A DNA stretch of 57,533 bases from Halogeometricum pallidum JCM 14848 (GTDB lineage: Archaea; Halobacteriota; Halobacteria; Halobacteriales; Haloferacaceae): the NCBI RefSeq assembly GCF_000337095.1, contig NZ_AOIV01000023.1, positions 1-57,533 on the forward strand, in the 5' to 3' direction. A program made the position numbers and the translations under genes. The notes beneath the pieces are model-generated. The model searched no databases and was not told where the DNA came from. It saw only the letters and a list, made by a program, of their open reading frames with translations. Shown in pieces: positions 43,483-51,774 of this stretch. How positions within the stretch are numbered: position 1 is the stretch's first letter; every line of letters begins with the position of its first letter.

Positions 43483-43725
43483 TTAGCGCGACCCGTAGAC
43501 GAACCGCGAGGCGGCGTCGTCGAGACGGGAGACGGCGCTCGAAAGCCACGCGGCGGGCGAGGTGGCCCGCAACTCCCGGTCGGAGAGTTCGATGCGGTCG
43601 TCGCCGAACGTCGACGCGCGTCTCTCGTCGGCGTCGTCGCCGTCTGTCTCCGCTCCCCCCCCGACGGCGTCCACGACGGTGGACATCGCACACCGGCCGC
43701 AGGACTCGGTTCGTTTCCCGGACAT
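43483..43725 (-). CDS. Small CxxC-containing protein, unknown
   Basis: An 80-residue protein with CGRC near the N-terminus (KRTESCGRCAMSTVVDAV), a disordered acidic middle and a helical end (SPAAWLSSAVSRLDDAASRFVYG). A TTTTAATCG box 32-40 bases upstream supports a start at 43725. No family recognised. Confidence 0.55.
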   Translation of the reverse strand: MSGKRTESCGRCAMSTVVDAVGGGAETDGDDADERRASTFGDDRIELSDRELRATSPAAWLSSAVSRLDDAASRFVYGSR

Positions 43726-43790
43726 CTCTGTTCACTCGTCGTACGGGACCCTCACGATTAAAACGTTGTGACCGCGGCGGACCCGGGGCG

Positions 43791-43797
43791 CTTTTGA
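43791..43797 (+). promoter_or_regulatory. TATA-like box of the cupin gene
   Basis: CTTTTGA lies 24-30 bases before the ATG at 43821, fitting a leaderless transcript of the cupin and its downstream partner. Confidence 0.4.
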
Positions 43798-43820
43798 GAA
43801 CGTGCGGAGTGTGAACGCGT

Positions 43821-44207
43821 ATGGGATACCGCGTCGTGGACTGCGAGACGGTGGAACCGAGCGACGATAGGGACTGCGAGATGCGCCGTCTGTCCGGACC
43901 CGCCGAGTTGGAGAACGTCGCTCTCAACCGGTTCCGCGCGGAACCGGGTCAGGAGCTTCCGCTGGCGTACCACTACCACGAAGAACAAGAGGAGGTGTTC
44001 TACGTGCTCTCGGGGACGCTGTCGGTCGAAACGCCCGAGGAGACGTACGAGGTGGGAGAGAACTGCCTGTTCGCCGTCGACCCGGGGAGCCCGCAACGAG
44101 CGTACAACCCCGCGGACGCCGACGACGCGGTGAACGTCCTCGCCCTCGGCGCGCCGCCCGTCTCCGGCGACGCGGTGCCGTACGACCCGGAGGACGGGGA
44201 GGAATGA
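43821..44207 (+). CDS. Single-domain cupin protein
   Basis: A 128-residue beta-barrel protein. Cupin motif 1 is AYHYHEEQEEVFYVLSG, with two His and a Glu as likely metal ligands; motif 2 is CLFAVDPGSPQRAYNP, where the usual final His is replaced by Gln/Arg. It may bind metal weakly or act without it. The stop overlaps the next gene by 4 bases (ATGA), so the two proteins probably work together. Substrate unknown. Confidence 0.85.
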   Translation: MGYRVVDCETVEPSDDRDCEMRRLSGPAELENVALNRFRAEPGQELPLAYHYHEEQEEVFYVLSGTLSVETPEETYEVGENCLFAVDPGSPQRAYNPADADDAVNVLALGAPPVSGDAVPYDPEDGEE

Positions 44208-44848
44208 GCGAGGCGGCCGACGACGGAGACGGCTCGTTCGACCCGAAGGCCGCCGCCGAGGAGGCTGGCATCGACCTCTCGGACGTCCCCGACTGGGAGG
44301 ACGAGTACCTCGACCGGGTGTCCGACCGCCTCATGTTCAACTACGACTTAGAGCGGGACCGAAGCGTCCGCGGCGAGCGGTTCGACCTGTTCGGGGAGAT
44401 GCGTATCGAGAGCGAAAAGCGGTTCTTCCACCCCGCCCTGAACTACGCGAACCACGAGACCCGAGAGTTCCTGTTCGCTCGGCGCGTCCCGAACGCGACG
44501 CGGGCGGAGTTAGAGCGACTGGTCGAACTCGGCCACGAACTGGCCGGAGCGTGGATAGACGCCGACGAGGAGCACTTCGGCACCGACTTCACGTTCGTCC
44601 TCCTCGCCGACGCGGTGCCTGAGGACGTGCGCGCGTTCGTCGCCGACTTCTCCGACCGGACGCTCCTGAAGTACGGCTACTACGGCCACTACGAGGTGAA
44701 CCTCGCCGTCGTCGCCCCCGACGCCGAGGACGCCGTCGCCAGCGAGGGCGCCGACGCGGCGCGGGCGTTCACGCTGTGGGACGACGTGGACCCCACCCGG
44801 CGAGAACGGGGCGTCGTCGCCCGCCTGCTGGACCGTCTGCGCCGCTGA
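44204..44848 (+). CDS. Unknown protein coupled to the cupin
   Basis: A 214-residue acidic protein without a recognised domain. Segments that look structured are WEDEYLDRVSDRLMFNYDLERD, KRFFHPALNYANHETREFLFARRV, TDFTFVLLADAVPEDVRAFV and LKYGYYGHYEVNLAVVAPD. The alternating hydrophobic strands suggest a compact alpha/beta fold. It overlaps the cupin stop codon, indicating translational coupling. Confidence 0.7.
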   Translation: MSEAADDGDGSFDPKAAAEEAGIDLSDVPDWEDEYLDRVSDRLMFNYDLERDRSVRGERFDLFGEMRIESEKRFFHPALNYANHETREFLFARRVPNATRAELERLVELGHELAGAWIDADEEHFGTDFTFVLLADAVPEDVRAFVADFSDRTLLKYGYYGHYEVNLAVVAPDAEDAVASEGADAARAFTLWDDVDPTRRERGVVARLLDRLRR

Positions 44849-44921
44849 GCAGGCGGAGAACGGAATTGGAGGGTGAGAAACGAGAGGCGAAGAGGCTGGG
44901 GGGCGGCGGTCCGCGCGCGGT

Positions 44922-46754
44922 TCAGTCGTCGCTCGGCGAGTAGCCGCCCTCTTCGGGTTTCGCGCGGACGCGCTGGATGTTGCGGTAGCCCATCACCACC
45001 AAGGAGAGCGCGAGGTAGATGAGCACGAACGCGATGGCTATCTGGACCACCGCCGACAGCATGGCGAACGCGCCCGCCTCGGCCATCCACGCGTCGTTGA
45101 GGAACTTCGCGTAGACGTTGTCGTGCAGCGCCAGCCACAGCAGCCCGATGATGGTGATGAACGTCATCAGCGCCATCGGCGCGCCGGTGCTGAGGAGCTG
45201 TTTCGACTCGCTCCAGTTGGCCAGCCACACCGTCGCGGTGAGCAGCGCCAAGGCGGCGAGCAGTTGGTTGGCGCCGCCGAACAGTTGCCACAGCGTCAGC
45301 CACGACCCGCTGGTGATGAGGACGTACGCCGGAAGCGCCTGCACGAGAGCGTTACCGTAGCGGTCCGCCGCGAACGACTCGACGGACGACTCGGGCGTCC
45401 CGATTATCTCCTCCATCATGTACCGGCCCAGACGGACGGCCGTGTCCGTCGACGTGAGGAGGAAGCTGACGAGCACGAGCGCCATGAACGGTCCGCCGAA
45501 GGAGGCGGGGATGCCGAAACTCGTCAGGATGATACCGCCGCCCGTGGCGAACGTCGGCAGGGCGAGGCCGATGCCGCCGCCGACTTCGGGCGCGACGATG
45601 GCGACGGTGATGAGCGCCACGGTGGCGAGCAGTCCCTCGCCGAGCATTCCACCGTAGCCGATGACGCGCGCGTCGGACTCCTGATTCAGTTGCTTCGAGG
45701 TGGTCCCCGAGGAGACAAGCGAGTGGAAGCCGCTGATGGTCCCGCAGGCGATGGTGATGAACAGGAGCGGGAACAGCGGCGCGCCGGAGCGACCGATGAA
45801 CCCGTAGTACGGTTCGAGGTTGGTCGTCAGCGGTTGGCTCGGCGTCACCGCCGAGATGCCGAACGCCGCGCCGGCGGTGCCGACGATGACGGCGACCAGC
45901 GCCCCGCCGACGCCCGTGTACAGCAGGAACGACGAGAGGTAGTCCCGCGGTTGCAGGAGCACCCAGACCGGGAGGGCGCTCGCGAGCGCCCCGTAGAGGA
46001 GGATGACGGGCACCCACGCCGCGGTGTTGGTGCCGAGCGAGGACGCTCCCGGAATCCACGACCCGCCGCTCGCGAACAGCACGAAGGTGTCTGCGGGCGC
46101 CCGCGAGGCCGGTTCGAAGAGCGCGAGGGGGTAGTGCGTCCCCAACCAGACGCCGACGAACATCGCGACGACGAACGCCACGGTGCCGGGGATGAAGGGG
46201 AGGTTCAGTTGGTAGAGGTAGACGCCGAAGACGACGGCGAGTCCGATGTAGATCAGACTGGCCGTCGCCGCCTCGGGGTACGCGTCGAACACGATGGCGA
46301 CCACGAGGGCGAACACCGCCACGACGAGGACGATGGTGAGGAAGGCGAACCACAACAGCATGTTCTTACCCCGTTCGCCGACGTACTCGCCGATGATGTA
46401 GCCGATGGACTTCCCCTCGTGTCGGAGACTGGCCGACAGCGAGACGAAGTCGTGGACGCTGCCCATCAGCGGGTTCCCGATGGCTATCCACGCGAGCGCC
46501 GGGACCCACCCCCAGACGACGCCGGCCGTGATGGGGCCGACGATGGGCGCCCCGCCCGCGATGCTCGAATAGTGATGCCCGAGCAGGACCGGCTTCTTCG
46601 CCGGGACGTACTCCTGCCCGTCTTCGTACTTGTGCGCCGGCGTCGACCGACTGTCGTCGAGTTCGACGAACCGGGCGAGGTATCTCGAATAGCCGAGATA
46701 TCCCACCGTGAAGAGCGCCAGCACCGCCGCCACGAGCCAGATGACTTGTACCAT
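44922..46754 (-). CDS. cstA: Carbon starvation protein CstA
   Basis: A 610-residue transporter with about 16 hydrophobic segments. The conserved N-terminal part has AHKYEDGQEYVPAKKPVLLGHHYSSIAGGAPIVGPI, in two segments, followed by WIAIGNPLMGSVHDF. GTISGFHSLVSSGTTSKQL is another CstA hallmark. Family members import peptides or pyruvate; the substrate here is not known. It lies downstream of the ArsA-type gene, with 138 bases between, including two palindromes upstream of its start. Confidence 0.95.
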   Translation of the reverse strand: MVQVIWLVAAVLALFTVGYLGYSRYLARFVELDDSRSTPAHKYEDGQEYVPAKKPVLLGHHYSSIAGGAPIVGPITAGVVWGWVPALAWIAIGNPLMGSVHDFVSLSASLRHEGKSIGYIIGEYVGERGKNMLLWFAFLTIVLVVAVFALVVAIVFDAYPEAATASLIYIGLAVVFGVYLYQLNLPFIPGTVAFVVAMFVGVWLGTHYPLALFEPASRAPADTFVLFASGGSWIPGASSLGTNTAAWVPVILLYGALASALPVWVLLQPRDYLSSFLLYTGVGGALVAVIVGTAGAAFGISAVTPSQPLTTNLEPYYGFIGRSGAPLFPLLFITIACGTISGFHSLVSSGTTSKQLNQESDARVIGYGGMLGEGLLATVALITVAIVAPEVGGGIGLALPTFATGGGIILTSFGIPASFGGPFMALVLVSFLLTSTDTAVRLGRYMMEEIIGTPESSVESFAADRYGNALVQALPAYVLITSGSWLTLWQLFGGANQLLAALALLTATVWLANWSESKQLLSTGAPMALMTFITIIGLLWLALHDNVYAKFLNDAWMAEAGAFAMLSAVVQIAIAFVLIYLALSLVVMGYRNIQRVRAKPEEGGYSPSDD

Positions 46755-46782
46755 TGTATGACAGCCTCACTCACCCCTCATG

Positions 46783-46841
46783 GATAACAGCGGTTTAACG
46801 GTAACGATTGTTATCGTTCGAAAGCGGGTGTTAACTCCCGC
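46783..46841. promoter_or_regulatory. cstA control region with inverted repeats
   Basis: Three overlapping inverted repeats lie 29-87 bases before the cstA ATG. GATAACA (46783-46789) pairs with TGTTATC (46809-46815). AACGAT (46803-46808) pairs with ATCGTT (46813-46818). AGCGGG and CCCGCT (about 46823-46841) flank GTTAAC. A minus-strand TATA-like box sits in the same block. Regulation by nutrient state is expected for CstA. Confidence 0.4.
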
Positions 46842-46892
46842 TACCGCCGATATTCGGCAACATAGTCCGATTTAAGCGCCGGATGCCGACCC

Positions 46893-47861
46893 TCACGCGG
46901 GCCGTTCGGCGGCCGCGTCGATATCCAACTCCGCGGCCACCTCTTCGAGGAAGTCCCCCTTCACCTCGGAGACGCGGGTGGCTATCTCGGCGACGACCGG
47001 GTAGTCGAACGACTCGCGGAGTTCGCGCAGGCGTTCGCGTTCGGTCGCCACCCGGTCGCGGAGGAAGCGCGCGCCGCGGCCCTCCTCGTGCGCCTCCGGT
47101 TCCGGCGTGAGGCGGTTGACGGCGAGGCCGCCGACGGTCAGCCCGTAGGATTCTAAGTCGTCGGCCGCCCGGCGGGTCTCCCGCAGGGAGAGTTCGTCGG
47201 GGTTGACGACGAGGAAGAACGTCGACGCCTCGCGGAGCGTCTCGCCCGCGAACTCGAAGCGCTCCTTTCTGGTTTGCAGTCGGGCGAGGATGGGGTCGCC
47301 GTCCATCACGCGCCGGGGTTCGTTGTTGCCTATCGCCGCCTTCTCGTAGAGGTCGATGGACTTCTCGCGCTTGTGTGCGAGTCGGTCTATCCACCCCTCC
47401 AAGAGGTCCGGCAGCGAGAGCAATCGGAGCGTCCCGCCCGTCGGCGAGGTGTCGAAGACGACGCGGTCGAACGCCTCGGAGGACTGCATCACCTCGATGA
47501 AGCGGTCCATCAGCGCCGACTCGTACGCGCCGGGCGTCTGGTGGGCCATCTCGATTTGCCTATCGATTTCGTTGACCATCGCCGGACTCACCTGACTGCT
47601 CATCGCACGCTTGGTCTCCATCAGGTGTCGCTCCACCTCGTCCTCGGGGTCTATCTCCATCGCCGAGAGGTTCTCGACGCCCTCGACGGCCTGCGGGTCG
47701 TTCCCGAACTGCTGGTCGAACACGTCGGAGGTGCTGTGGGCGGGGTCGGTGGAGACGACGAGCGTTTCGAGGCCGGCGCGGGCGCACTTCAGCGCGTACG
47801 CCGAGGAGACGGTGGTCTTACCGACGCCGCCCTTGCCGCCGAAGAAGACGAACTTGCGCAT
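46893..47861 (-). CDS. ArsA/Get3-type ATPase
   Basis: A 322-residue P-loop ATPase of the ArsA/Get3 family. Deviant Walker A is GGKGGVGKTT (8-17), then the switch I DPAHSTSDVF and switch II VVFDTSPTGGTLRLL. No arsenite-binding Cys is obvious, so a Get3-like targeting or chaperone role is at least as likely. The two Cys of the Get3 zinc dimer are also not evident. The preceding 98-residue gene ends 2 bases upstream: one operon. TGGTLRLLSLPDLLEGW is typical of the archaeal branch. Confidence 0.9.
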   Translation of the reverse strand: MRKFVFFGGKGGVGKTTVSSAYALKCARAGLETLVVSTDPAHSTSDVFDQQFGNDPQAVEGVENLSAMEIDPEDEVERHLMETKRAMSSQVSPAMVNEIDRQIEMAHQTPGAYESALMDRFIEVMQSSEAFDRVVFDTSPTGGTLRLLSLPDLLEGWIDRLAHKREKSIDLYEKAAIGNNEPRRVMDGDPILARLQTRKERFEFAGETLREASTFFLVVNPDELSLRETRRAADDLESYGLTVGGLAVNRLTPEPEAHEEGRGARFLRDRVATERERLRELRESFDYPVVAEIATRVSEVKGDFLEEVAAELDIDAAAERPA

Positions 47862-47863
47862 CG

Positions 47864-48160
47864 TCAGAAGTGGTACTGGTGGCCCTTCCGTTCGAGCAGC
47901 GACCCGCGGTCCCACATCCGCCGCTCCCACGCCTCGAACTCGTCTTCGAGGTACGGCAGGAGTTCGGCGGTGTAGTAGGAGACGGGACTCGGGATGCCGA
48001 ACGCCTCCGGAAAGCACGCCAGCATGAACGTGTCTTCTTGGTCTTCGGCCTCCTGCTCTATCTTCTCGTACGCCGGGTGCGAGACGAGTCCGTGGTAGAA
48101 GCCGCGAAGCCACTCTTCGAGGGCCTCGCGATAGTCGCCGATGCGGTCCGCGAGCGTCAT
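47864..48160 (-). CDS. 98-residue partner of the ArsA-type ATPase, unknown
   Basis: A mostly helical acidic protein: DRIGDYREALEEWLRGFYHG, YEKIEQEAEDQEDTFMLACF, a turn PEAFGIPSPVSYYTAEL, and LEDEFEAWERRMWDRGS with an aromatic, basic end. No known domain. It ends 2 bases before the ATPase start, so it is co-transcribed and perhaps translationally coupled. A cargo adaptor or regulator of the ATPase is inferred from this pairing alone. Confidence 0.7.
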   Translation of the reverse strand: MTLADRIGDYREALEEWLRGFYHGLVSHPAYEKIEQEAEDQEDTFMLACFPEAFGIPSPVSYYTAELLPYLEDEFEAWERRMWDRGSLLERKGHQYHF

Positions 48161-48380
48161 GCGTTCACGTACCCCGGCCGGCGCGGAAAAGGATGTCGTT
48201 CGCGGGCGTCGACGGGGATTCCGCCGGTTCAGCCCGTGACGCACCGGGAGCGTCTCGGAAGGATTGCCCGCACCGGGCGGGCCGTTCGACCCGACGTCGG
48301 CGTCGGATTCGACGGCGGCGAGAAGAGAACACGCGAGCGGGCACCGCAGGTTGAAATACCGTGCCGGACCACTCTCGGAC

Positions 48381-49682
48381 ATGAGTCTGGGCGCGGCCAA
48401 CGCGATACCGGTCACCATCCTGACGGGGAGCCTCGGCGCCGGCAAGACGACGCTCCTGAACCGCATCCTGCGGAACGCCGGCGACCGGAAGGTGGCCGTC
48501 CTCGTCAACGACATGGGCGAGTTGAACGTCGACGCCGAACTCGTCAGCGAGGAGTCCGAACTGTCCGTCGCCGACGGCACCGTCGCCGAGTTGTCGAACG
48601 GCTGTATCTGCTGTGAACTCCGCGACGACCTCGAAACCGCCGTGGTCCGCCTCGCCCGCGAGCGCTCGTTCGACCACCTCGTCGTCGAACCCTCTGGAAT
48701 CAGCGAACCCGCGCCCGTCGCGCGCCTGTTCACCGGCGGGTCGCCCGCGGCCGCCCGGTACGAGGTGGACGCCGTCGTCGCCGTCGTCGACGCTCGGCAG
48801 TTCGCGGACACGTTCGACGGCGACGGCGAACCGACGAGGACCGTCGAGACGGGCGGCGACGGCGAGCGTCGCCCCCTCTCGGACCTCCTGGTCGAGCAGG
48901 TGGAGTTCGCCGACCTCGTCGTCCTGAACAAACGCGATTTGGTGAGCGAGGCCGAACTCGCGCGCGTGAAGTCGGTCGTTCGCGCCCTGCGACCCGACGC
49001 CGAAGTCATCCCCGCGGAGTACGCCGCGGTGTCGGTCGACCGACTGTTCGACATCCGCCTGTTCGACCCGGGGACGGCCGCCGAACGCGCCGGGTGGCGG
49101 CGGACGCTTGATGAGGCGGAGTCGGAGTCGGAGTCTGCATCGGCGGCGCACGGCGACCATCGCGACCACGAGCACAGCCACAGCCACGACAACAGCCACG
49201 AACACGCCCACCCCGAGGAGGCGTACGGCGTCGACTCGTTCGCCTACCGGCGTCGGCGGCCGTTCCACCCGGAGCGAGCGGCGGCCCTCCTCTCGGACCT
49301 CCCCGAGTCGGTCCTCCGCGCGAAGGGGTCGATGTGGGTCGCGGGGCGCGAGGACGCCCACCTCACCTACAGTCGGGCCGGGCCCTCGGCGTACGCCGAG
49401 GCGACGGGCCGGTGGGTGGCGAGCCTCCCCGAGTTCGAGCAGGACGCCTACCGGCGGAACCGCTCGGACCTCGGGTTCGAGTGGGACGAGGAGTGGGGCG
49501 ACCGGCGCACGGGATTGGTGTTCATCGGCCGCGAAATGGACGAGGGGGCGCTGACCGCCGCGTTGGACGACTGTCTGCTCACCGACGAGGAGTTCTCCGC
49601 GGAGTGGGACGCCTTCGAGAACGCCTTCCCCGAGGAACCCGGCGCGCGGACGACGTTAGCGGAACCGACGCCCGAGGAGTGA
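48381..49682 (+). CDS. CobW/COG0523 GTP-binding metallochaperone
   Basis: A 433-residue G3E GTPase. Walker A is GSLGAGKTT (16-24). The CxCC metal site is NGCICC (C75, C77, C78), VVEPSGISEPAP is switch-like, and NKRD is the G4 motif. A His-rich linker (HGDHRDHEHSHSHDNSHEHA, about 255-275) precedes the C-terminal domain (SFAYRRRRPFHPERAAALL...KGSMWVAGR). Zinc or another transition metal is the likely cargo. Divergent from the ArsA-type operon. Confidence 0.92.
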   Translation: MSLGAANAIPVTILTGSLGAGKTTLLNRILRNAGDRKVAVLVNDMGELNVDAELVSEESELSVADGTVAELSNGCICCELRDDLETAVVRLARERSFDHLVVEPSGISEPAPVARLFTGGSPAAARYEVDAVVAVVDARQFADTFDGDGEPTRTVETGGDGERRPLSDLLVEQVEFADLVVLNKRDLVSEAELARVKSVVRALRPDAEVIPAEYAAVSVDRLFDIRLFDPGTAAERAGWRRTLDEAESESESASAAHGDHRDHEHSHSHDNSHEHAHPEEAYGVDSFAYRRRRPFHPERAAALLSDLPESVLRAKGSMWVAGREDAHLTYSRAGPSAYAEATGRWVASLPEFEQDAYRRNRSDLGFEWDEEWGDRRTGLVFIGREMDEGALTAALDDCLLTDEEFSAEWDAFENAFPEEPGARTTLAEPTPEE

Positions 49683-49695
49683 ATCCGGATTCGCG

Positions 49696-50103
49696 CTACG
49701 CGTCCGCGGCGAGGGCGTCGAGGGCGCGTTCGAGTTCGCCGCGGCGCTTCCACGCCGCGAGGCGGTCGGTCACCGCCGGAAGGGGCAGTCCGAGCGCGAC
49801 CGACGAACGGGCGGTGACGGAGGCGCCGCCGTCGGCCGGTTCGACGGAGACGACCGTCTCCATCGCCTCGAACGGTCCGGCCTCGCCGTCCTGTTCGTAG
49901 CGGAGGCCGTCCTCGATGGACTCGAAGCGGAGGGCGAACTCGACGCCGCGCGCGCCGACGACTACGACCGTCTCCGGATCCTCCTCGCGGACCCCTCGGA
50001 CGTCGAAGCTACCCTCGTACCGCACCATCGCCTCGGGCGCGAGTCGTCGGAGCACCGTCGGTTTCGACCGCGGGACGAACCGGGAGACCGTCACCTGACG
50101 CAT
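49696..50103 (-). CDS. SRPBCC-like small protein
   Basis: A 135-residue protein with the START/polyketide-cyclase pattern: RQVTVSRFVPRSKPTVLRRL, then MVRYEGSFDVRGVREED, strands of alternating hydrophobic residues (VVVVGARGVEFALRFE, GLRYEQDGEAGPFEAMETVV), a further strand (SVTARSSVALGLPLPAV), and a C-terminal helix LAAWKRRGELERALDALA. Such proteins bind lipids or hydrophobic ligands. No ligand is evident. Convergent with the CobW-type gene. Confidence 0.75.
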   Translation of the reverse strand: MRQVTVSRFVPRSKPTVLRRLAPEAMVRYEGSFDVRGVREEDPETVVVVGARGVEFALRFESIEDGLRYEQDGEAGPFEAMETVVSVEPADGGASVTARSSVALGLPLPAVTDRLAAWKRRGELERALDALAADA

Positions 50104-50203
50104 ACGCTAGCTGGTGGGAACGGCCGCGTATACCTGCCGACTCGGGTCGGCGGCGAACGAGTCGGAACGGGTCGGTCGGGTCCGGACGAACGGACCGGAT
50201 TCG

Positions 50204-50389
50204 CTATCGGACGCTGTCGAGCGACCGAGCGACGGAACGGTCGACGGTTATCCACTGGGTCGCCAGCGTTCGCTCTCCGGGCGAGAAGATGGTCAGTTCG
50301 GACGGATTCGTCCGGTCGTCGTACAGACACTCCAACTCGACGTCGGGCGCGTCGTCGGGCTCCTCGGGCGCCCGTCTCTTCGAGTCCAT
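50204..50389 (-). CDS. Small haloarchaeal protein (probably DUF7511)
   Basis: A 61-residue acidic protein. Its core is VELECLYDDRTNPSELTIFSP and ATQWITVDRSVARSLDSVR, an arrangement common in small haloarchaeal proteins; the family name is from memory. It follows a zinc-ribbon gene by 3 bases on the same strand, so the two are probably one transcript. Function unknown. Confidence 0.7.
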   Translation of the reverse strand: MDSKRRAPEEPDDAPDVELECLYDDRTNPSELTIFSPGERTLATQWITVDRSVARSLDSVR

Positions 50390-50392
50390 CGA

Positions 50393-50551
50393 TTACGCGG
50401 TCACGTCCGCCTTCAGACAGTTCGCACAGCGAATCTTCCCGCCGCGCGCCTTCCGCGTCGAGACGTACTCGCCGCAGTCGAAACACCGTACCCGACTGCG
50501 CGCGTACTCGGTGTGCGATGCGACGGGCGTCCGTCCACCGTGTTCGGTCAT
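50393..50551 (-). CDS. Small zinc-ribbon protein
   Basis: A 52-residue protein. CFDCGEYVSTRKARGGKIRC is followed by ANC: CxxC-15-CxxC, a zinc ribbon. The ATG at 50551 (MTEHGGRTPVASH) is preferred over the one at 50563 because the TTTTGT box at 50575-50580 lies 24-29 bases before it, giving a leaderless start. DNA- or RNA-binding is plausible. It precedes the small DUF7511-like gene by 3 bases. Confidence 0.7.
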   Translation of the reverse strand: MTEHGGRTPVASHTEYARSRVRCFDCGEYVSTRKARGGKIRCANCLKADVTA

Positions 50552-50724
50552 ATCCGGTACCATGCGGGCAGCGTACAAAAGTACTTTGACAGATAGGTTC
50601 CTATTCGAGAATTTGCTTTCCTTCCGCGGTTCTATTCGGTAGATATCGTTATCTCTAGACTATTCTCACTACTTCGATGGACGATCGGTCGTATACGGGG
50701 CGCAGGAGAAAGCACCGGGCGGAA

Positions 50725-50731
50725 CTATAAG
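50725..50731 (+). promoter_or_regulatory. TATA box of the two-helix membrane protein gene
   Basis: CTATAAG lies 24-30 bases before the ATG at 50755, with no ribosome site, suiting a leaderless transcript. Confidence 0.55.
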
Positions 50732-50754
50732 CGCGCGAGCCGGAACTGTCCCGC

Positions 50755-50943
50755 ATGGGAACGGACACCGCCTCGCGCGGCGACCCGCGCGTGCTGTTCG
50801 TCATGAATCTCGTCCTCTCCTCGGTGTTCGCCGCAGGGGTCGTCTGGGGGCTGGACTTCCTCGGGATGCTGGCGCTGACGTTCGTGAACGTCGCGTCGTT
50901 GGCGCTCGTCGTGATGGCTGTGACGTATCTCGTTACGCGATGA
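50755..50943 (+). CDS. Two-helix small membrane protein
   Basis: A 62-residue protein: a short polar start (MGTDTASRGDPR) and two membrane helices (VLFVMNLVLSSVFAAGVVWG and MLALTFVNVASLALVVMAVT), ending LVTR. No family assigned with confidence. It stands alone, 114 bases before upp. Confidence 0.65.
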   Translation: MGTDTASRGDPRVLFVMNLVLSSVFAAGVVWGLDFLGMLALTFVNVASLALVVMAVTYLVTR

Positions 50944-51057
50944 CGCGGCGACGACGCGCCCGCGACCCGCACTGCCTCGCGTGAACCACCCGCACGAGCG
51001 CGTCTGCGGGGGATTCATCGGAATTTATGTCGCTGGGGGGTCCGCGTTTCGAACAAC

Positions 51058-51738
51058 ATGCCCATCGAAGACCGAGACGACGCGTACCTCATCACGCACG
51101 CGCTGGCGAAGGACACGCTGCTGCGACTCCGCGACGTGGAGACCGAGCAGGTGGCGTTCCGCAAAGGGCTCGTGAAACTCGGGCGCATCTGCGGCTACGA
51201 GATAATAGACGGCGTGATGGAGACGGAGTACGTGACGGTGCAGACACCGCTGACGGAGACGACGGGCGAACGCGTGAAGGGACTCGACGACGTGGTCATC
51301 ATCAACGTCCTCCGCGCGGCGACGCCGTTCGTGGAGGGACTGTTGAAGGCGTTCCCGCGTGCCAAGCAGGGCGTCATCAGCGCCGGCCGCGACGAGGACG
51401 CCGGGATGGACGAGGAGGGGGAGTTCCCCATCACCGTCGACTACGTGAAACTGCCCGAGATAACCGAGAAGGACACCGTCATCGTGGCCGACCCGATGCT
51501 GGCGACGGGCAGCACGATGTGCGCCGTCCTCGACCACGTCCTGGAGAGCACCGAGGCCGACCCCACGGACCTGTTCGTGCTCTCGGCGGTATCCGCACCG
51601 GACGGCCTCCTCCGCGTCGACGGCCAGTTCCCCGAGGCGGACCTGCTGACCGTCTCCATCGACGACCACCTCGACGACGACGGCTACATCGTCCCCGGAC
51701 TCGGCGACGCCGGCGACCGGGCGTTCCGCACGAAGTAG
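51058..51738 (+). CDS. upp: Uracil phosphoribosyltransferase
   Basis: A 226-residue enzyme that salvages uracil to UMP using PRPP. The PRPP loop is [37 protein letters not shown] is the flexible-loop region, and [20 protein letters not shown] the uracil-binding C-terminus. Length is typical. TTTATG about 29-34 bases upstream gives a near-leaderless start. Confidence 0.95.
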   Translation: MPIEDRDDAYLITHALAKDTLLRLRDVETEQVAFRKGLVKLGRICGYEIIDGVMETEYVTVQTPLTETTGERVKGLDDVVIINVLRAATPFVEGLLKAFPRAKQGVISAGRDEDAGMDEEGEFPITVDYVKLPEITEKDTVIVADPMLATGSTMCAVLDHVLESTEADPTDLFVLSAVSAPDGLLRVDGQFPEADLLTVSIDDHLDDDGYIVPGLGDAGDRAFRTK

Positions 51739-51774
51739 TCTCTCTTCCTCTCTCGTCTCGCCGCGGCCCCCCGC

